From contig CACNQD010000001.1 of NCBI GenBank assembly GCA_902622545.1, positions 248,001 to 312,000 of the forward strand: a DNA stretch of 64,000 nt, written 5' to 3'. Every line of letters starts with the position of its first letter. Position 1 is the first letter of the stretch. This document shows, piece after piece, positions 1 to 9,644 of this stretch. The notes under the pieces are model-generated. The model was not told the DNA's origin and made no database searches. It saw only the letters and a list, made by a program, of their open reading frames with translations. Both the position numbers and the translations under genes were made by a program. Source of the stretch: an uncultured Pelagibacteraceae bacterium (GTDB lineage Bacteria; Pseudomonadota; Alphaproteobacteria; Pelagibacterales; Pelagibacteraceae).

Positions 1-1
1 A

Positions 2-448
2 AATTTAGAAGTTGATGAAACATTAGGTCAGCTTTTAGTAGCAGAAGGATTTGCAACAATTGAATTAATTAAAGAGAGTAAATTAAGTGACTTGATTAAA
101 ATTGAAGGCATAGAAGAAGAAACAGCTAAGGAGCTTATAGAAAGAGCACTAGAATTCCATAAAAAAAATCAAGACGAAATACAAAAGAAAATAATTGACT
201 TAGGTTTAGAAACCGATTTGATAAATCACAAGGGACTAACACCAGGAATGCTTTTAACTTTAGGCGAGAAAAAAATATTAACCCTTAATGATTTTGCAGA
301 TCTTGCATCCGATGAATTAATCGGTGGATTTGATGTAATTAAGGGAGAAAAAGTGAAGATCAATGGATACCTTGAGGATTTTGCTTTATCAAGAGCTGAG
401 GCAGATGATCTTATAATGAAAGCTAGAGAAAAAATTTATAATAACTAA
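2..448 (+). CDS. nusA: Transcription termination/antitermination protein NusA, C-terminal part (5' end outside window)
   Basis: Open frame from base 2 into ORF 92..448; NusA C-terminal helix-hairpin-helix-like sequence; directly upstream of infB. Confidence 0.85.
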   Translation, partial: NLEVDETLGQLLVAEGFATIELIKESKLSDLIKIEGIEEETAKELIERALEFHKKNQDEIQKKIIDLGLETDLINHKGLTPGMLLTLGEKKILTLNDFADLASDELIGGFDVIKGEKVKINGYLEDFALSRAEADDLIMKAREKIYNN

Positions 449-458
449 TTGATGAAAA

Positions 459-2630
459 ATGGAAAAACAAAAAAAAAAACTTACAATATCAGGAAAATCA
501 AAAAGAACATTTGTTACCAAACAAAATTTTGAAAGTAAAAAAAAAATATCATTTTATGATAAAAAATTTTCAAAACCTCTAAATAAAAGTCCTAATAATT
601 TCAAAAAAAGTTTTAAACACAAGCCTTTAACGACGAAATTGAGTGACTATGAAAGAAGAAAATTAGCTGAACAAAAAGCGATGAAAGGAATCAGAGAAGA
701 TAGTAGTCAAAAAGATAGAGAAAATAAGTCAAAATTTAATACTAAAAAAAGAGAGACAAAATTAACAGTTTCAAGAGCTTTGAGTGAAGATCTAGAATTT
801 AAGTCAAGAAGTCTCGCATCAATTAAACGAGCTAGAGAAAAAGAATTAAGAGTATCAAAAAATAAAGTTAATGACGAGACTAGTGCGAGCATCAAAAGAG
901 ATATAAATATACCTGAGTTCATAACAATAAGAGATTTAGCTAATAGAATGGCTGAACAATCCTCAAATATAATTAAGCATTTAATGGGTATGGGTGTTGC
1001 TGTTACAATTAACCATACAATTGACTCGGATACTGCAGAATTTTTAGTAAAAGAATTCGGTCATAATCCGATAAGAGAGAAAAAGGCTGATGAAATAATT
1101 AAAAATATTAAAGACTCCAAGTCTCAGAATCTAAAAAATCGTCCACCAATTATCACTGTCATGGGACATGTTGATCACGGAAAAACTTCAGTTCTAGATG
1201 TGATAAGAAGCACAAACATAGTTTCAGGGGAATTCGGAGGTATTACACAACACATCGGAGCATATCAAATCGCCAAAAATAATGAAAAAATTACTTTTAT
1301 AGATACCCCAGGTCATGCAGCATTTACAGAGATGAGAGCAAGAGGATCTAAATTAACAGATATAGTAGTGTTAGTGGTTGCAGCAAATGATGGCGTAATG
1401 CCTCAAACAATAGAGTCTATAAAGCATGCAAAAGCTGCCAAAGTGCCAATAGTTGTTGCAATTAATAAATGTGACCTACCAGATGCTGATCCTCAGAAAA
1501 TTAAAAACCAACTTTTAGAACATGAACTAATAGCCGAAGACTTATCTGGTGACACAATAATGGTTGAGATTTCAACCAAAACAAAAAAAAATATTGATAA
1601 ATTACTTGAATTAATTTTACTCCAGGCTGAACTATTAGACTTAAAATGTGATTTTAATAGTAATTCAAATGGTGTTGTTCTTGAGTCAAAAATAGATATA
1701 GGCAGAGGACCGATAGCAAACATTATTGTTACATCTGGCAATCTTAAAAAAGGGAATTATTTTGTTTGTGGTACAAAATGGGGAAAGGTCAGAGCGATTA
1801 TTGATGATACTGGAAAGCAAATTAATGAAGCACTACCATCTACTCCTGTCGAAGTATTAGGTATAAATGGTGCAGCAAAATCTGGGGATGATTTCTTAGT
1901 TGTTGACTCAGAAAAAGAAGCTAAATCTTTATCAGAAGCAAGAATTGAGGAAACTAAAACTTCAAAAAATCCTTTAACTATGTTTACACAAGAGTCTGCT
2001 TTTAAAGATAATAAGTCTGAGGATTTAAATATTATAGTAAAATCAGATGTGCATGGGTCTTCAGAAGCAATAAAAAGTGCAATTAGTCAAATTAAACATG
2101 ACGAAGTAAAGGTAAAGATAATTTTATCTGATGTTGGGATGGTAACTGAGACAGATGTAAATTTAGCCAAGGCTTCTAATGCAATCTTAATTGCTTTCAA
2201 TGTCAAACCTAGCAAGGAAGCAAAAAAAATAGCAGAACAAAATAACGTTAAAATTTCTTCATTTAACATAATTTATGAATTAATTGATTTTGTAAAAAAT
2301 CAAATGTCTGGATTATTATCCCCAGACGTAGAGGAAAAGGTAATTGGTTCAGCTGAAATTTTAGAAATTTTTAAAGTATCAAAAGTTGGGAAAGTTGCTG
2401 GTTCGAAGGTGATAGACGGGGAAATTTCTCAGGACGCTTTAGCTAGAATTATTAGAGATGGAGCAATAATTTATAATGGTAAAATAAGTACTATTTTTAG
2501 GGAAAAAAACCAAGCCAAGCAAGTGTCAGCTGGACTGGAATGTGGTATATCTTTTAAAGATTTTAATGACTTTCAAAAAAAAGATATTATAGAAGCTTAC
2601 AGCTCTACTACAACAGAAAGGGTAATTTAA
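459..2630 (+). CDS. infB: Translation initiation factor IF-2
   Basis: GTPase motifs ITVMGHVDHGKTS, DTPGHAAF, NKCD; basic N-terminal region; nusA-infB-rbfA order. Confidence 0.97.
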   Translation: MEKQKKKLTISGKSKRTFVTKQNFESKKKISFYDKKFSKPLNKSPNNFKKSFKHKPLTTKLSDYERRKLAEQKAMKGIREDSSQKDRENKSKFNTKKRETKLTVSRALSEDLEFKSRSLASIKRAREKELRVSKNKVNDETSASIKRDINIPEFITIRDLANRMAEQSSNIIKHLMGMGVAVTINHTIDSDTAEFLVKEFGHNPIREKKADEIIKNIKDSKSQNLKNRPPIITVMGHVDHGKTSVLDVIRSTNIVSGEFGGITQHIGAYQIAKNNEKITFIDTPGHAAFTEMRARGSKLTDIVVLVVAANDGVMPQTIESIKHAKAAKVPIVVAINKCDLPDADPQKIKNQLLEHELIAEDLSGDTIMVEISTKTKKNIDKLLELILLQAELLDLKCDFNSNSNGVVLESKIDIGRGPIANIIVTSGNLKKGNYFVCGTKWGKVRAIIDDTGKQINEALPSTPVEVLGINGAAKSGDDFLVVDSEKEAKSLSEARIEETKTSKNPLTMFTQESAFKDNKSEDLNIIVKSDVHGSSEAIKSAISQIKHDEVKVKIILSDVGMVTETDVNLAKASNAILIAFNVKPSKEAKKIAEQNNVKISSFNIIYELIDFVKNQMSGLLSPDVEEKVIGSAEILEIFKVSKVGKVAGSKVIDGEISQDALARIIRDGAIIYNGKISTIFREKNQAKQVSAGLECGISFKDFNDFQKKDIIEAYSSTTTERVI

Positions 2631-2634
2631 TATT

Positions 2635-3000
2635 ATGGCAAATGCAGGTAGATCGGTTACTCAAAGGCAATTAAGAGTTGGAGAAATGATTAAGCAATCA
2701 TTAAGTATGATATTTTTGAAAGATGAGGCAAAAATACCAGGTATTAATACAAAAGAAATTACAGTTACAGAGGTAAGAATGGGCCCGGATCTAAAAACTG
2801 CTAAGGTCTTTGTACTACCATTGGGAGGTAAAAACTCAGAGGAAATTATAGGGAAATTAAAAGAATTTTCTTTTATTGTAAGAAAAGTATTGTCCAAAAA
2901 AATCATAATGAAATTTTTACCAAAACTATTTTTTGTAAAAGATGAATCTTTTGATTATGCGGAAAAAATTGAAAATTTAATAAAACAAGCTAATAAATAG
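2635..3000 (+). CDS. rbfA: Ribosome-binding factor A
   Basis: RQLRVGEMIKQSLS...ITVTEVRMGPDLKTAKVFV typical of RbfA; synteny. Confidence 0.93.
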   Translation: MANAGRSVTQRQLRVGEMIKQSLSMIFLKDEAKIPGINTKEITVTEVRMGPDLKTAKVFVLPLGGKNSEEIIGKLKEFSFIVRKVLSKKIIMKFLPKLFFVKDESFDYAEKIENLIKQANK

Positions 3001-3008
3001 GAAAAATT

Positions 3009-3257
3009 ATGAAAAAGAATATTACGGAAGTCAGTTTACACGAAAAAGACACAGGATCCTCAGAGGTTCAAATAGCTCTTTTAACAGATAAAATAGTGTC
3101 TTTATCAAAACATGTTAAGCAGTACAAAAAAGACAAACACTCATCTGTTGGATTATTAAAAGCAGTTAATAAAAGAAAAAAACTATTGGATTATCTTAAG
3201 AAAAATAAAATTGAGTCTTACAAAAATATATTAACGAAATTAAATTTAAGGAAGTAA
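3009..3257 (+). CDS. rpsO: 30S ribosomal protein S15
   Basis: DTGSSEVQIALLTDKI...LHVKQYKKDKHSSVGLL S15 signature; before pnp. Confidence 0.96.
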   Translation: MKKNITEVSLHEKDTGSSEVQIALLTDKIVSLSKHVKQYKKDKHSSVGLLKAVNKRKKLLDYLKKNKIESYKNILTKLNLRK

Positions 3258-5330
3258 ATGTTTAAAATTTTTAAAAAAGAAGTCGAAGTTAGTGGAAAGA
3301 AAATTAGTTTAGAAACCGGAAAAATTGCAAGGCAGGCAGACGGAGCAATAATTGCTACGTGTGGCGAAACAGTTGTTCTAGCAACTGTTGTTGGAGCAAA
3401 AAAAGTTAATCCTGATGTAGATTATTTTCCATTATCGGTAAATTATCAAGAGAAGTACTACGCGGCAGGAAAAATTCCTGGTGGATATTTTAAAAGAGAG
3501 GCTAGACCCACTGAAAGTGAAACTCTTATTTCAAGACTAATTGATAGACCTATTAGACCTTTGTTTCCAGATGAATTTAGAAATGAAGTTCAATTACTAC
3601 CTACAGTAATTTCTTATGATAAAGAAAACGAAGCTGATATTTTATCAATTATCGCATCCTCAGCTGCATTAGCAATATCTGGAATGCCGTTTATGGGACC
3701 AGTAGGCGCATCTAGAGTAGGCTTTATAGGTGGAAAGTATGTTTTAAACCCTACTAAAAAAGAATTAGAAAATTCAAAACTAGATTTAGTTGTAGCAGGA
3801 ACCAAAGATGCTGTTTTAATGGTTGAGTCTGAAGCAAAGGGTTTGACAGAACAACAAATGCTAGATGCAGTAAAATTTGGTCATGAGGGTTTCGTACCAG
3901 TAATAAAAATGATCGAAGAACTTGCAAAAGAATGCAAAAAACCTGATTGGATTGTTGAAAAGAAAGATTTATCACAGGTAAAGAAAAAGTTAGAGGGTGA
4001 ATTTACTAAAGATCTGAAAAAAGCGTTTTCTATTAAAGACAAACAAGAAAGATCTAACTTAATATCTGAAGTAACTGAAAAAGCTAAAAAGTTATACGAA
4101 GAGGATGAAAATTATTCAGAACTAGATGTTATGCACGAATTGAAAAATCTAGAGAAGGGTATTGTAAGAACTGAAATACTAAAAAATAATAATCGTATTG
4201 ACGGCAGAGGTCTTTCAGATGTAAGACCAATTAAATGTGAAGTTGGAATACTACCAAGAGTTCATGGGTCAGCATTATTCACCAGAGGAGAAACACAAGC
4301 AATTGTTACAACAACTCTAGGAACATCTGATGATGAACAAAGAATTGAAAGTTTAGAGGGTCTACAACGTGAGAGATTCATGCTTCATTATAACTTTCCT
4401 CCTTTTTCTGTTGGAGAAACAGGAAGAATAGGAACTGGAAGAAGAGAAATAGGTCACGGTAAATTAGCTTGGAGAGCAATAAATTCATCTTTACCTACAA
4501 AAGAAAGTTTTCCATATACATTTAGAATAGTTTCAGAAATCACAGAATCTAATGGCTCTTCTTCAATGGCAACTGTTTGTGGTTCATCTTTAGCGCTTAT
4601 GGATGCAGGTGTACCAATTAAAGAACCAGTAGCTGGAATAGCAATGGGATTAATTAAAGAAGGAGATGATTTTAGTGTTCTATCAGATATCCTAGGTGAT
4701 GAGGATCATTTAGGAGACATGGATTTTAAAGTTGCTGGAACTAAAGATGGAATTACTTCTTTGCAAATGGATATAAAAATAACAGGAATTACATTTGAAA
4801 TTATGGAGCAAGCTTTAAAACAAGCTAAAGATGGTAGAGTACATATTCTTGATGAAATGAATAAAGCATTATCCAAATCAAGAGATGATGTAGGTAAACA
4901 TACCCCTAAAATGGAAAAAATAACTGTTGAAAAGAAAGATATTGCTACGGTAATTGGAAAAGGTGGTGCAACAATTAGAGAGATTGTTGAAAAATCAGGC
5001 GCCAAGGTTGATGTGAATGATGAGGGCGAGGTAACAGTCGCAGCACCAGATGAAGACTCAAGAAATAAAGCAATGCAAATGATTAAAGATTTAACAGCTA
5101 AAGCTGAACTTAACAAAATTTACAATGGCAAAGTTATGAAAATTATGGAGTTTGGTGCATTTGTTAATTTTTTAGGTAAACAAGATGGACTTGTACATAT
5201 ATCAGAACTAGCAGACAAAAGAGTTGCAAAAGTTACAGATGTTGTAAAAGAAGGTGATGAAGTAAAAGTAAAAGTCATAGGGTTTGATAGAGGTAAAGTT
5301 AAACTGTCTATTAAACAAGCAGCCGTCTAA
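3258..5330 (+). CDS. pnp: Polyribonucleotide nucleotidyltransferase
   Basis: Two RNase PH domains, KH ([12 protein letters not shown]) and S1 ([28 protein letters not shown]) domains. Confidence 0.98.
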   Translation: MFKIFKKEVEVSGKKISLETGKIARQADGAIIATCGETVVLATVVGAKKVNPDVDYFPLSVNYQEKYYAAGKIPGGYFKREARPTESETLISRLIDRPIRPLFPDEFRNEVQLLPTVISYDKENEADILSIIASSAALAISGMPFMGPVGASRVGFIGGKYVLNPTKKELENSKLDLVVAGTKDAVLMVESEAKGLTEQQMLDAVKFGHEGFVPVIKMIEELAKECKKPDWIVEKKDLSQVKKKLEGEFTKDLKKAFSIKDKQERSNLISEVTEKAKKLYEEDENYSELDVMHELKNLEKGIVRTEILKNNNRIDGRGLSDVRPIKCEVGILPRVHGSALFTRGETQAIVTTTLGTSDDEQRIESLEGLQRERFMLHYNFPPFSVGETGRIGTGRREIGHGKLAWRAINSSLPTKESFPYTFRIVSEITESNGSSSMATVCGSSLALMDAGVPIKEPVAGIAMGLIKEGDDFSVLSDILGDEDHLGDMDFKVAGTKDGITSLQMDIKITGITFEIMEQALKQAKDGRVHILDEMNKALSKSRDDVGKHTPKMEKITVEKKDIATVIGKGGATIREIVEKSGAKVDVNDEGEVTVAAPDEDSRNKAMQMIKDLTAKAELNKIYNGKVMKIMEFGAFVNFLGKQDGLVHISELADKRVAKVTDVVKEGDEVKVKVIGFDRGKVKLSIKQAAV

Positions 5331-5333
5331 TTG

Positions 5334-5486
5334 ATGTTATTAGTAACGAAATTTAAAAATATTTTGTCCAAAAATAAATACGGTAAATATTTAGCTATTG
5401 GAGGTTTTGCTTTCTTTTTTATAAAAGGACTTATTTGGTTAGCAGTCATATTTTCTGTTGGTTTTAGCGCTTTTAACTTCATTTAA
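5334..5486 (+). CDS. Small (50 aa) predicted membrane protein MLLVTKFKNILSKNKYGKYLAIGGFAFFFIKGLIWLAVIFSVGFSAFNFI
   Basis: ATG 3 nt after pnp stop, hydrophobic C-terminal half, in-frame TAA at 5484-5486; below the ORF-track length cutoff. Confidence 0.55.
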   Translation: MLLVTKFKNILSKNKYGKYLAIGGFAFFFIKGLIWLAVIFSVGFSAFNFI

Positions 5487-5558
5487 ATCTCTGTTCATTT
5501 TGTGTTTGATACTCTCTAAGTAGTTGCAATAACTTTTTAAAAATGTAAGCTTTCATTA

Positions 5559-5622
5559 ACCATATCTCATGGTGATAAAGAGACCGATATCGCATCGGTT
5601 AAAAGCGAGTTTTGGAAAAACT
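5559..5622 (+). promoter_or_regulatory. Structured 5' leader with three tandem hairpins (ACCAT/ATGGT, ACCGAT/ATCGGT, AGTTTT/AAAACT)
   Basis: Perfect inverted repeats at 5559-5573, 5583-5599 and 5608-5622, followed by AAGGAG and ATG at 5637. Confidence 0.5.
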
Positions 5623-5636
5623 AACAAGGAGTGTGT

Positions 5637-5828
5637 ATGAAAAGAATGCACAGAGTTCTTAATTCGTTTAGCCGAGGCTCAAAGATCGCTAGGCTAAATC
5701 AATTAATGTTCCGAAATTTAAAATCTGTTGAAGCTAATGGTAATGGCACAAGCGGATACGTTATTAAATCTGGAAAAAACTCTGGAAAAGTTGTTGGGCA
5801 TTTAAAGAAAGAGCCTAAAAACATTTAA
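5637..5828 (+). CDS. Small basic protein of unknown function (63 aa from ATG; ORF track starts at GTG 5631)
   Basis: AAGGAG Shine-Dalgarno 5 nt before ATG 5637; Arg/Lys/Gly-rich product MKRMHRVLNSFSRGSKIARLNQLMFRNLKSVEANGNG... Confidence 0.7.
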   Translation: MKRMHRVLNSFSRGSKIARLNQLMFRNLKSVEANGNGTSGYVIKSGKNSGKVVGHLKKEPKNI

Positions 5829-5843
5829 TTAAGATTGGGGTAT

Positions 5844-5884
5844 GAGGGCACCTGGCAACAGAACGCCCCTTAAATTTTTTTTTT
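5844..5884 (+). terminator. Likely terminator: GGGC..CTG-GCAA-CAG..GCCC hairpin followed by a T-rich run
   Basis: GGGC 5846-5849 pairs GCCC 5865-5868, inner CTG/CAG with GCAA tetraloop, then TTAAATTTTTTTTTT. Confidence 0.55.
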
Positions 5885-5936
5885 ACAAAATCAGCTATTA
5901 CCTAAGTTAAAAATTTAAGTTATAAATTAAACATCA

Positions 5937-6563
5937 ATGGAAGAATTTGAAAACAAACTTAATCTAATAAAAAAAAAAATAGAAAATATCGATAAGCCTC
6001 TTATATTGGAATTGGGGGTTAAAGAGGGCAGGTCAACTAAAATGTTTTTGGAGGTATGTGATAAAAATAATGGAAGTTTAATTTCAGTAGATATTTTAGA
6101 TTGCTCAAAAGTTTCAAATAATCCTAGATGGAGATTTATACATTCATCAGATGACAATTTTGATTACATAAACAATATACTTGAAAAAAAAATTGATATT
6201 TTATTTATTGATTCATTGCATGATCCAGACCACATTAAAAAAGTTTTTTATAACTATTTTAATTTTGTCAAAATTAATGGCTTGATATTTATAGATGATT
6301 TAGTTTGGCTACCCTATGTTAAAGGAGGGTATAGAGACAATGAATTTGTAGAGACAATAAATAGGTTAACATTTAATAAAATTTTAGAGATTTTTAACGA
6401 AAATAAAAATAACTTTACTTTGGATATAAATTTCTCAGGATCAGGTCTTGCAATTATTAAAAAAATTAACGTTAAATTGAACTATGAAAAAAAAATTAGT
6501 AATAGACTTTTTTCTTTAAAAAATATTTTGAAATTAATTTACAGACCAACTCCTAAAAATTAG
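5937..6563 (+). CDS. Class I SAM-dependent methyltransferase-like protein (Methyltransf_24-type)
   Basis: LILELGVKEGRSTKMFLEV (motif I-like), DILFIDSLHDPDHIKKVFYNYFNFVKINGLIFIDDL. Confidence 0.65.
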   Translation: MEEFENKLNLIKKKIENIDKPLILELGVKEGRSTKMFLEVCDKNNGSLISVDILDCSKVSNNPRWRFIHSSDDNFDYINNILEKKIDILFIDSLHDPDHIKKVFYNYFNFVKINGLIFIDDLVWLPYVKGGYRDNEFVETINRLTFNKILEIFNENKNNFTLDINFSGSGLAIIKKINVKLNYEKKISNRLFSLKNILKLIYRPTPKN

Positions 6564-6573
6564 AAATATAAAA

Positions 6574-7359
6574 TTAAACAATATTTTTTGGGTCTGGCAT
6601 TCCTACTTTATTATAACCAGCATCAACATAATGTATTTCACCAGTAACACCACCAGCCATATCACTTAATAAATACAAAGCAGAATTTCCTACGTCAAGA
6701 TTATCAACGTTTCTTTTTAAAAAAGAATGATCAGCATTCCATTTATATAAAAATTTTGCATCTCCAATGGCTGAAGCCGCTAAAGTTTTAATGGGTCCAG
6801 CGCTAATCGCATTAACTCTAATACCTTTTGAACCTAAGTCTCTTGCCAAATATTTAACGCTTGCTTCAAGAGCAGCCTTACATACTCCCATCACATTATA
6901 ATTAGGAATAGCTTTATTAGCTTCATAACTTAAGGTGATCATACTTCCACCTTGTTTCATGATTTTAGATGATTCTTTTGCAACTTCTGTAAATGAGAAA
7001 CAAGAAATCAACATACTTCTTAAAAAGTTTTCTCTAGTTGTGTCTAGGTATTCACCTGATAATTCAGATTTGTCTGAAAATGCTATTGCATGGACTACAA
7101 AATCTATTTCACCCCATTTAGATTTTATATCTTCAAATAATTTTGTTATTTCCTCTTTTTTCTCAACATCACAACTAAAAGTAACATTTGAATTTAATTT
7201 TTCTGCCAAAGGAATAACTCTTTTCTTTAATGCATCACCTAAATATGTAAATGCAAGTTCTGCTCCTGCTTCAGCAAGTTTTTGAGAAATTCCCCAAGCA
7301 ATTGATCGCTCGTTAGCAACACCCATTATCAATCCTTTTTTACCTTTCATCAAACTCAT
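6574..7359 (-). CDS. fabI: Enoyl-[acyl-carrier-protein] reductase (NADH)
   Basis: KKGLIMGVANERSIAWGISQKLAEAGAELAFTY; SYEANKAIPNYNVMGVCKAALEASVKYLA. Confidence 0.96.
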   Translation of the reverse strand: MSLMKGKKGLIMGVANERSIAWGISQKLAEAGAELAFTYLGDALKKRVIPLAEKLNSNVTFSCDVEKKEEITKLFEDIKSKWGEIDFVVHAIAFSDKSELSGEYLDTTRENFLRSMLISCFSFTEVAKESSKIMKQGGSMITLSYEANKAIPNYNVMGVCKAALEASVKYLARDLGSKGIRVNAISAGPIKTLAASAIGDAKFLYKWNADHSFLKRNVDNLDVGNSALYLLSDMAGGVTGEIHYVDAGYNKVGMPDPKNIV

Positions 7360-7361
7360 TA

Positions 7362-8573
7362 TTAAACCTTTTCAAATACTAAAGTAGCATTAGTTCCACC
7401 AAAACCGAAACTGTTAGACATTACAGAATTTAAGTTAACATCTTTTTCAACTTTAGTTACTATTGGGTAATTTTTTGCTTCATCGTCCATATCCTGAATA
7501 TTTGCAGATGCAGCAATAAACTTATTTTTCATCATTATTAAACTATAAACTGCTTCATGAACTGAGGTTGCGCCTAATGAGTGACCTGCTAAAGATTTGG
7601 TTGAGCTTATTTTTGGTTTGTAATCTTTAAAAGCCTCTCCAACCGCTTTTAATTCTGTTATATCTCCAACTGGAGTAGATGTTCCATGAGTATTTATATA
7701 ATCGATTTTATTATTTGTCGTGCTTAATGCCATCTGCATACATCTTACCGCTCCTTCTCCTGATGGAGCAACCATATCGTAACCATCAGATGTAGCACCG
7801 TAACCAGTTAATTCTGCGTAAATTTTTGCACCTCTAGCTTTTGCGTGTTCATATTCTTCTAAAACTAAAACTCCGCCTCCACCAGATATAACAAAACCAT
7901 CTCTTGTTTTGTCATAAGGTCTTGATGCTTTTTCTGGAGTATCATTATATTTGGATGATAGTGCGGTCATAGCGTCAAACATAGCTGTCATTGCAAAATG
8001 AACTTCATCACTTCCACCAGCAAAAATTATTTTTTGTTTTCCTAATTGAATTATCTCCATTGCATTTCCAATACAGTGACCGCTTGTTGCACATGCAGAA
8101 CTTATTGTATAATTAATTCCTTTAATTTTAAATGGTACAGCTAGGGTTGCTGATGCCGTACTTGACATTGTTCTTGGAACAATAAAAGGCCCCATACGTT
8201 TAGGATTTTTTGCTCTAGTTTTGTCTGCTGCTAAAATAACATTTTCTATAGACGGACCACCAGATCCCATAATCATACCAGTTGAAGTGTTACTTACATC
8301 TTTTTCTTCTAGGCCTGCGTCTTTAACTGCTTCTGCCATAGAAATATAATTATAAGCTGATCCTGGTCCCATAAATCTAATAAATTTTCTGTCCACATGA
8401 TCTTCGAGATTAATATTTGGCTTGCCATGCACGTGGCTCTTTAAATTATATTCTTTGTATTCTTCTGAAAAAGAAATTCCTGATTTTGAATTTAATAGAG
8501 ATTGATAAACTTCCTCTTGATTGTTACCTAAACAAGAAACAACACCTATCCCTGTTACAACAACTCTTTTCAT
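7362..8573 (-). CDS. fabB: 3-oxoacyl-ACP synthase (FabB-type)
   Basis: Ketosynthase [16 protein letters not shown] active-site Cys, [21 protein letters not shown]; paired with fabA. Confidence 0.93.
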   Translation of the reverse strand: MKRVVVTGIGVVSCLGNNQEEVYQSLLNSKSGISFSEEYKEYNLKSHVHGKPNINLEDHVDRKFIRFMGPGSAYNYISMAEAVKDAGLEEKDVSNTSTGMIMGSGGPSIENVILAADKTRAKNPKRMGPFIVPRTMSSTASATLAVPFKIKGINYTISSACATSGHCIGNAMEIIQLGKQKIIFAGGSDEVHFAMTAMFDAMTALSSKYNDTPEKASRPYDKTRDGFVISGGGGVLVLEEYEHAKARGAKIYAELTGYGATSDGYDMVAPSGEGAVRCMQMALSTTNNKIDYINTHGTSTPVGDITELKAVGEAFKDYKPKISSTKSLAGHSLGATSVHEAVYSLIMMKNKFIAASANIQDMDDEAKNYPIVTKVEKDVNLNSVMSNSFGFGGTNATLVFEKV

Positions 8574-9073
8574 TATTTAAATAAACCTACTTTTAAATTT
8601 TCAGTGGAATAAATTTTTTTGCCGTCTGCTAGTAAAATTCCATTTGCTAATCCGACAGTAGTACCTTCTTTTATAAGAACTCTCTTCATATTAATTTCAT
8701 AAACTGCTTTTTTGACATTTTTAAGAACTTCGCCAGTAAACTTTACTGTGTTAACTCCTAGAGCTCTTCCTCTTCCAGGATTTCCCAGCCATCCCAAATA
8801 AAATCCTACAAGCTGCCACATAGCATCTAACCCAAGGCATCCTGGCATTACAGGATCTTTTTTGAAATGACAGTCAAAAAACCATAGACTATCTTTTATA
8901 TCCAATTCAGCAACAATAAATCCTTTGCCAAATTCTCCTTTGTTTTCACTAATTTCTGTGATTCTATCAAACATCAACATTGGAGGCGCAGGTAATTTTG
9001 CGTTGCCTGGGCCAAAAAGATCTCCATTGGCACAACTGATTAAATCTTCGTAAGTGTACGAGCTTTTTTTCAT
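8573..9073 (-). CDS. fabA: 3-hydroxydecanoyl-ACP dehydratase/isomerase
   Basis: [44 protein letters not shown]. Confidence 0.96.
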   Translation of the reverse strand: MKKSSYTYEDLISCANGDLFGPGNAKLPAPPMLMFDRITEISENKGEFGKGFIVAELDIKDSLWFFDCHFKKDPVMPGCLGLDAMWQLVGFYLGWLGNPGRGRALGVNTVKFTGEVLKNVKKAVYEINMKRVLIKEGTTVGLANGILLADGKKIYSTENLKVGLFK

Positions 9074-9123
9074 TTTTCGATATCCTTAATACTTGATTTA
9101 GCAAAAATATAATATAGATTTAG

Positions 9124-9140
9124 TTTAGAATAGTTATAAA
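9124..9140. promoter_or_regulatory. Irr/Fur-family-like palindrome TTTAGAA-TAG-TTATAAA upstream of irr (and between irr and fabA)
   Basis: Imperfect 7-3-7 palindrome with the same half-sites as 9610-9626 upstream of katG. Confidence 0.5.
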
Positions 9141-9145
9141 TTACT

Positions 9146-9565
9146 ATGTTTGATAATAGCCAATATATTGAAAAATTAAGAAGCTCTGGCTTAAGACCGA
9201 CAAAACAAAGAATAAAAATTTGTGAAGTTCTATTCGATTCAGAAAAGACTTTTCATTTTACTATCAACGAACTTGTAAAAAGAATAAGTAAGTCAACAAA
9301 TGACAAAATCTCACTTGCAACTGTTTATAACACAGTTCATGCTTTCAAAAATAAAGGTTATTTAAAAGAGATACCAATTAATTCTGATCAAAGTTATTTT
9401 GATACCAATACGTCGCATCACCACCATTTTTATGATGAGACTCAAAAAGATTTAATTGATATAGATGATGCAGACGTTGAGCCAGTTAAAATTAATACAA
9501 GAATTCCTGGAAAAAAAATCAAGTCAGTAGAAGTACTTGTTAAAGTCGAAGACGACAAATCTTAA
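9146..9565 (+). CDS. irr: Fur-family iron/heme response regulator, Irr-type
   Basis: LRPTKQRIKICEVLF, SLATVYNTVHAFKNKGYLKE, SYFDTNTSHHHHFYDE; no C-terminal CXXC; divergent from fabA-fabB-fabI as in other alphaproteobacteria. Confidence 0.85.
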   Translation: MFDNSQYIEKLRSSGLRPTKQRIKICEVLFDSEKTFHFTINELVKRISKSTNDKISLATVYNTVHAFKNKGYLKEIPINSDQSYFDTNTSHHHHFYDETQKDLIDIDDADVEPVKINTRIPGKKIKSVEVLVKVEDDKS

Positions 9566-9582
9566 TTCAATTTCTACATTAT

Positions 9583-9626
9583 AATAGTTCTAAACTATTG
9601 ACAAATTTATTTAGAATTATTATAAA
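9583..9626 (+). promoter_or_regulatory. katG promoter TTGACA-N17-TATAAA with two overlapping palindromes
   Basis: TTGACA 9598-9603, TATAAA 9621-9626; AATAGTT-CTA-AACTATT 9583-9599 (perfect) abuts the -35; TTTAGAA-TTA-TTATAAA 9610-9626 covers the -10. Confidence 0.65.
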
Positions 9627-9644
9627 ATATAAAAAAGGAGATAC

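Noticed and set aside
707-922. Antisense ORFs of 60-160 aa in the ORF track (e.g. 707..922, 1493..1741, 4706..5116, 59534..60025)
   Set aside because: They lie opposite strongly recognised genes, have hydrophobic or low-complexity shadow translations and no recognisable motifs
5844-5884. GNRA-capped hairpin after the small basic gene as an SRP RNA, tmRNA or RNase P gene
   Set aside because: Too short and lacks the conserved sequence cores of those RNAs; terminator is the simpler explanation
9146-9565. Calling the Fur-family gene PerR because it lies beside katG
   Set aside because: YFDTNTSHHHHF, absence of C-terminal CXXC pairs and the fabA neighbourhood fit Irr better; operator half-sites alone do not separate the two
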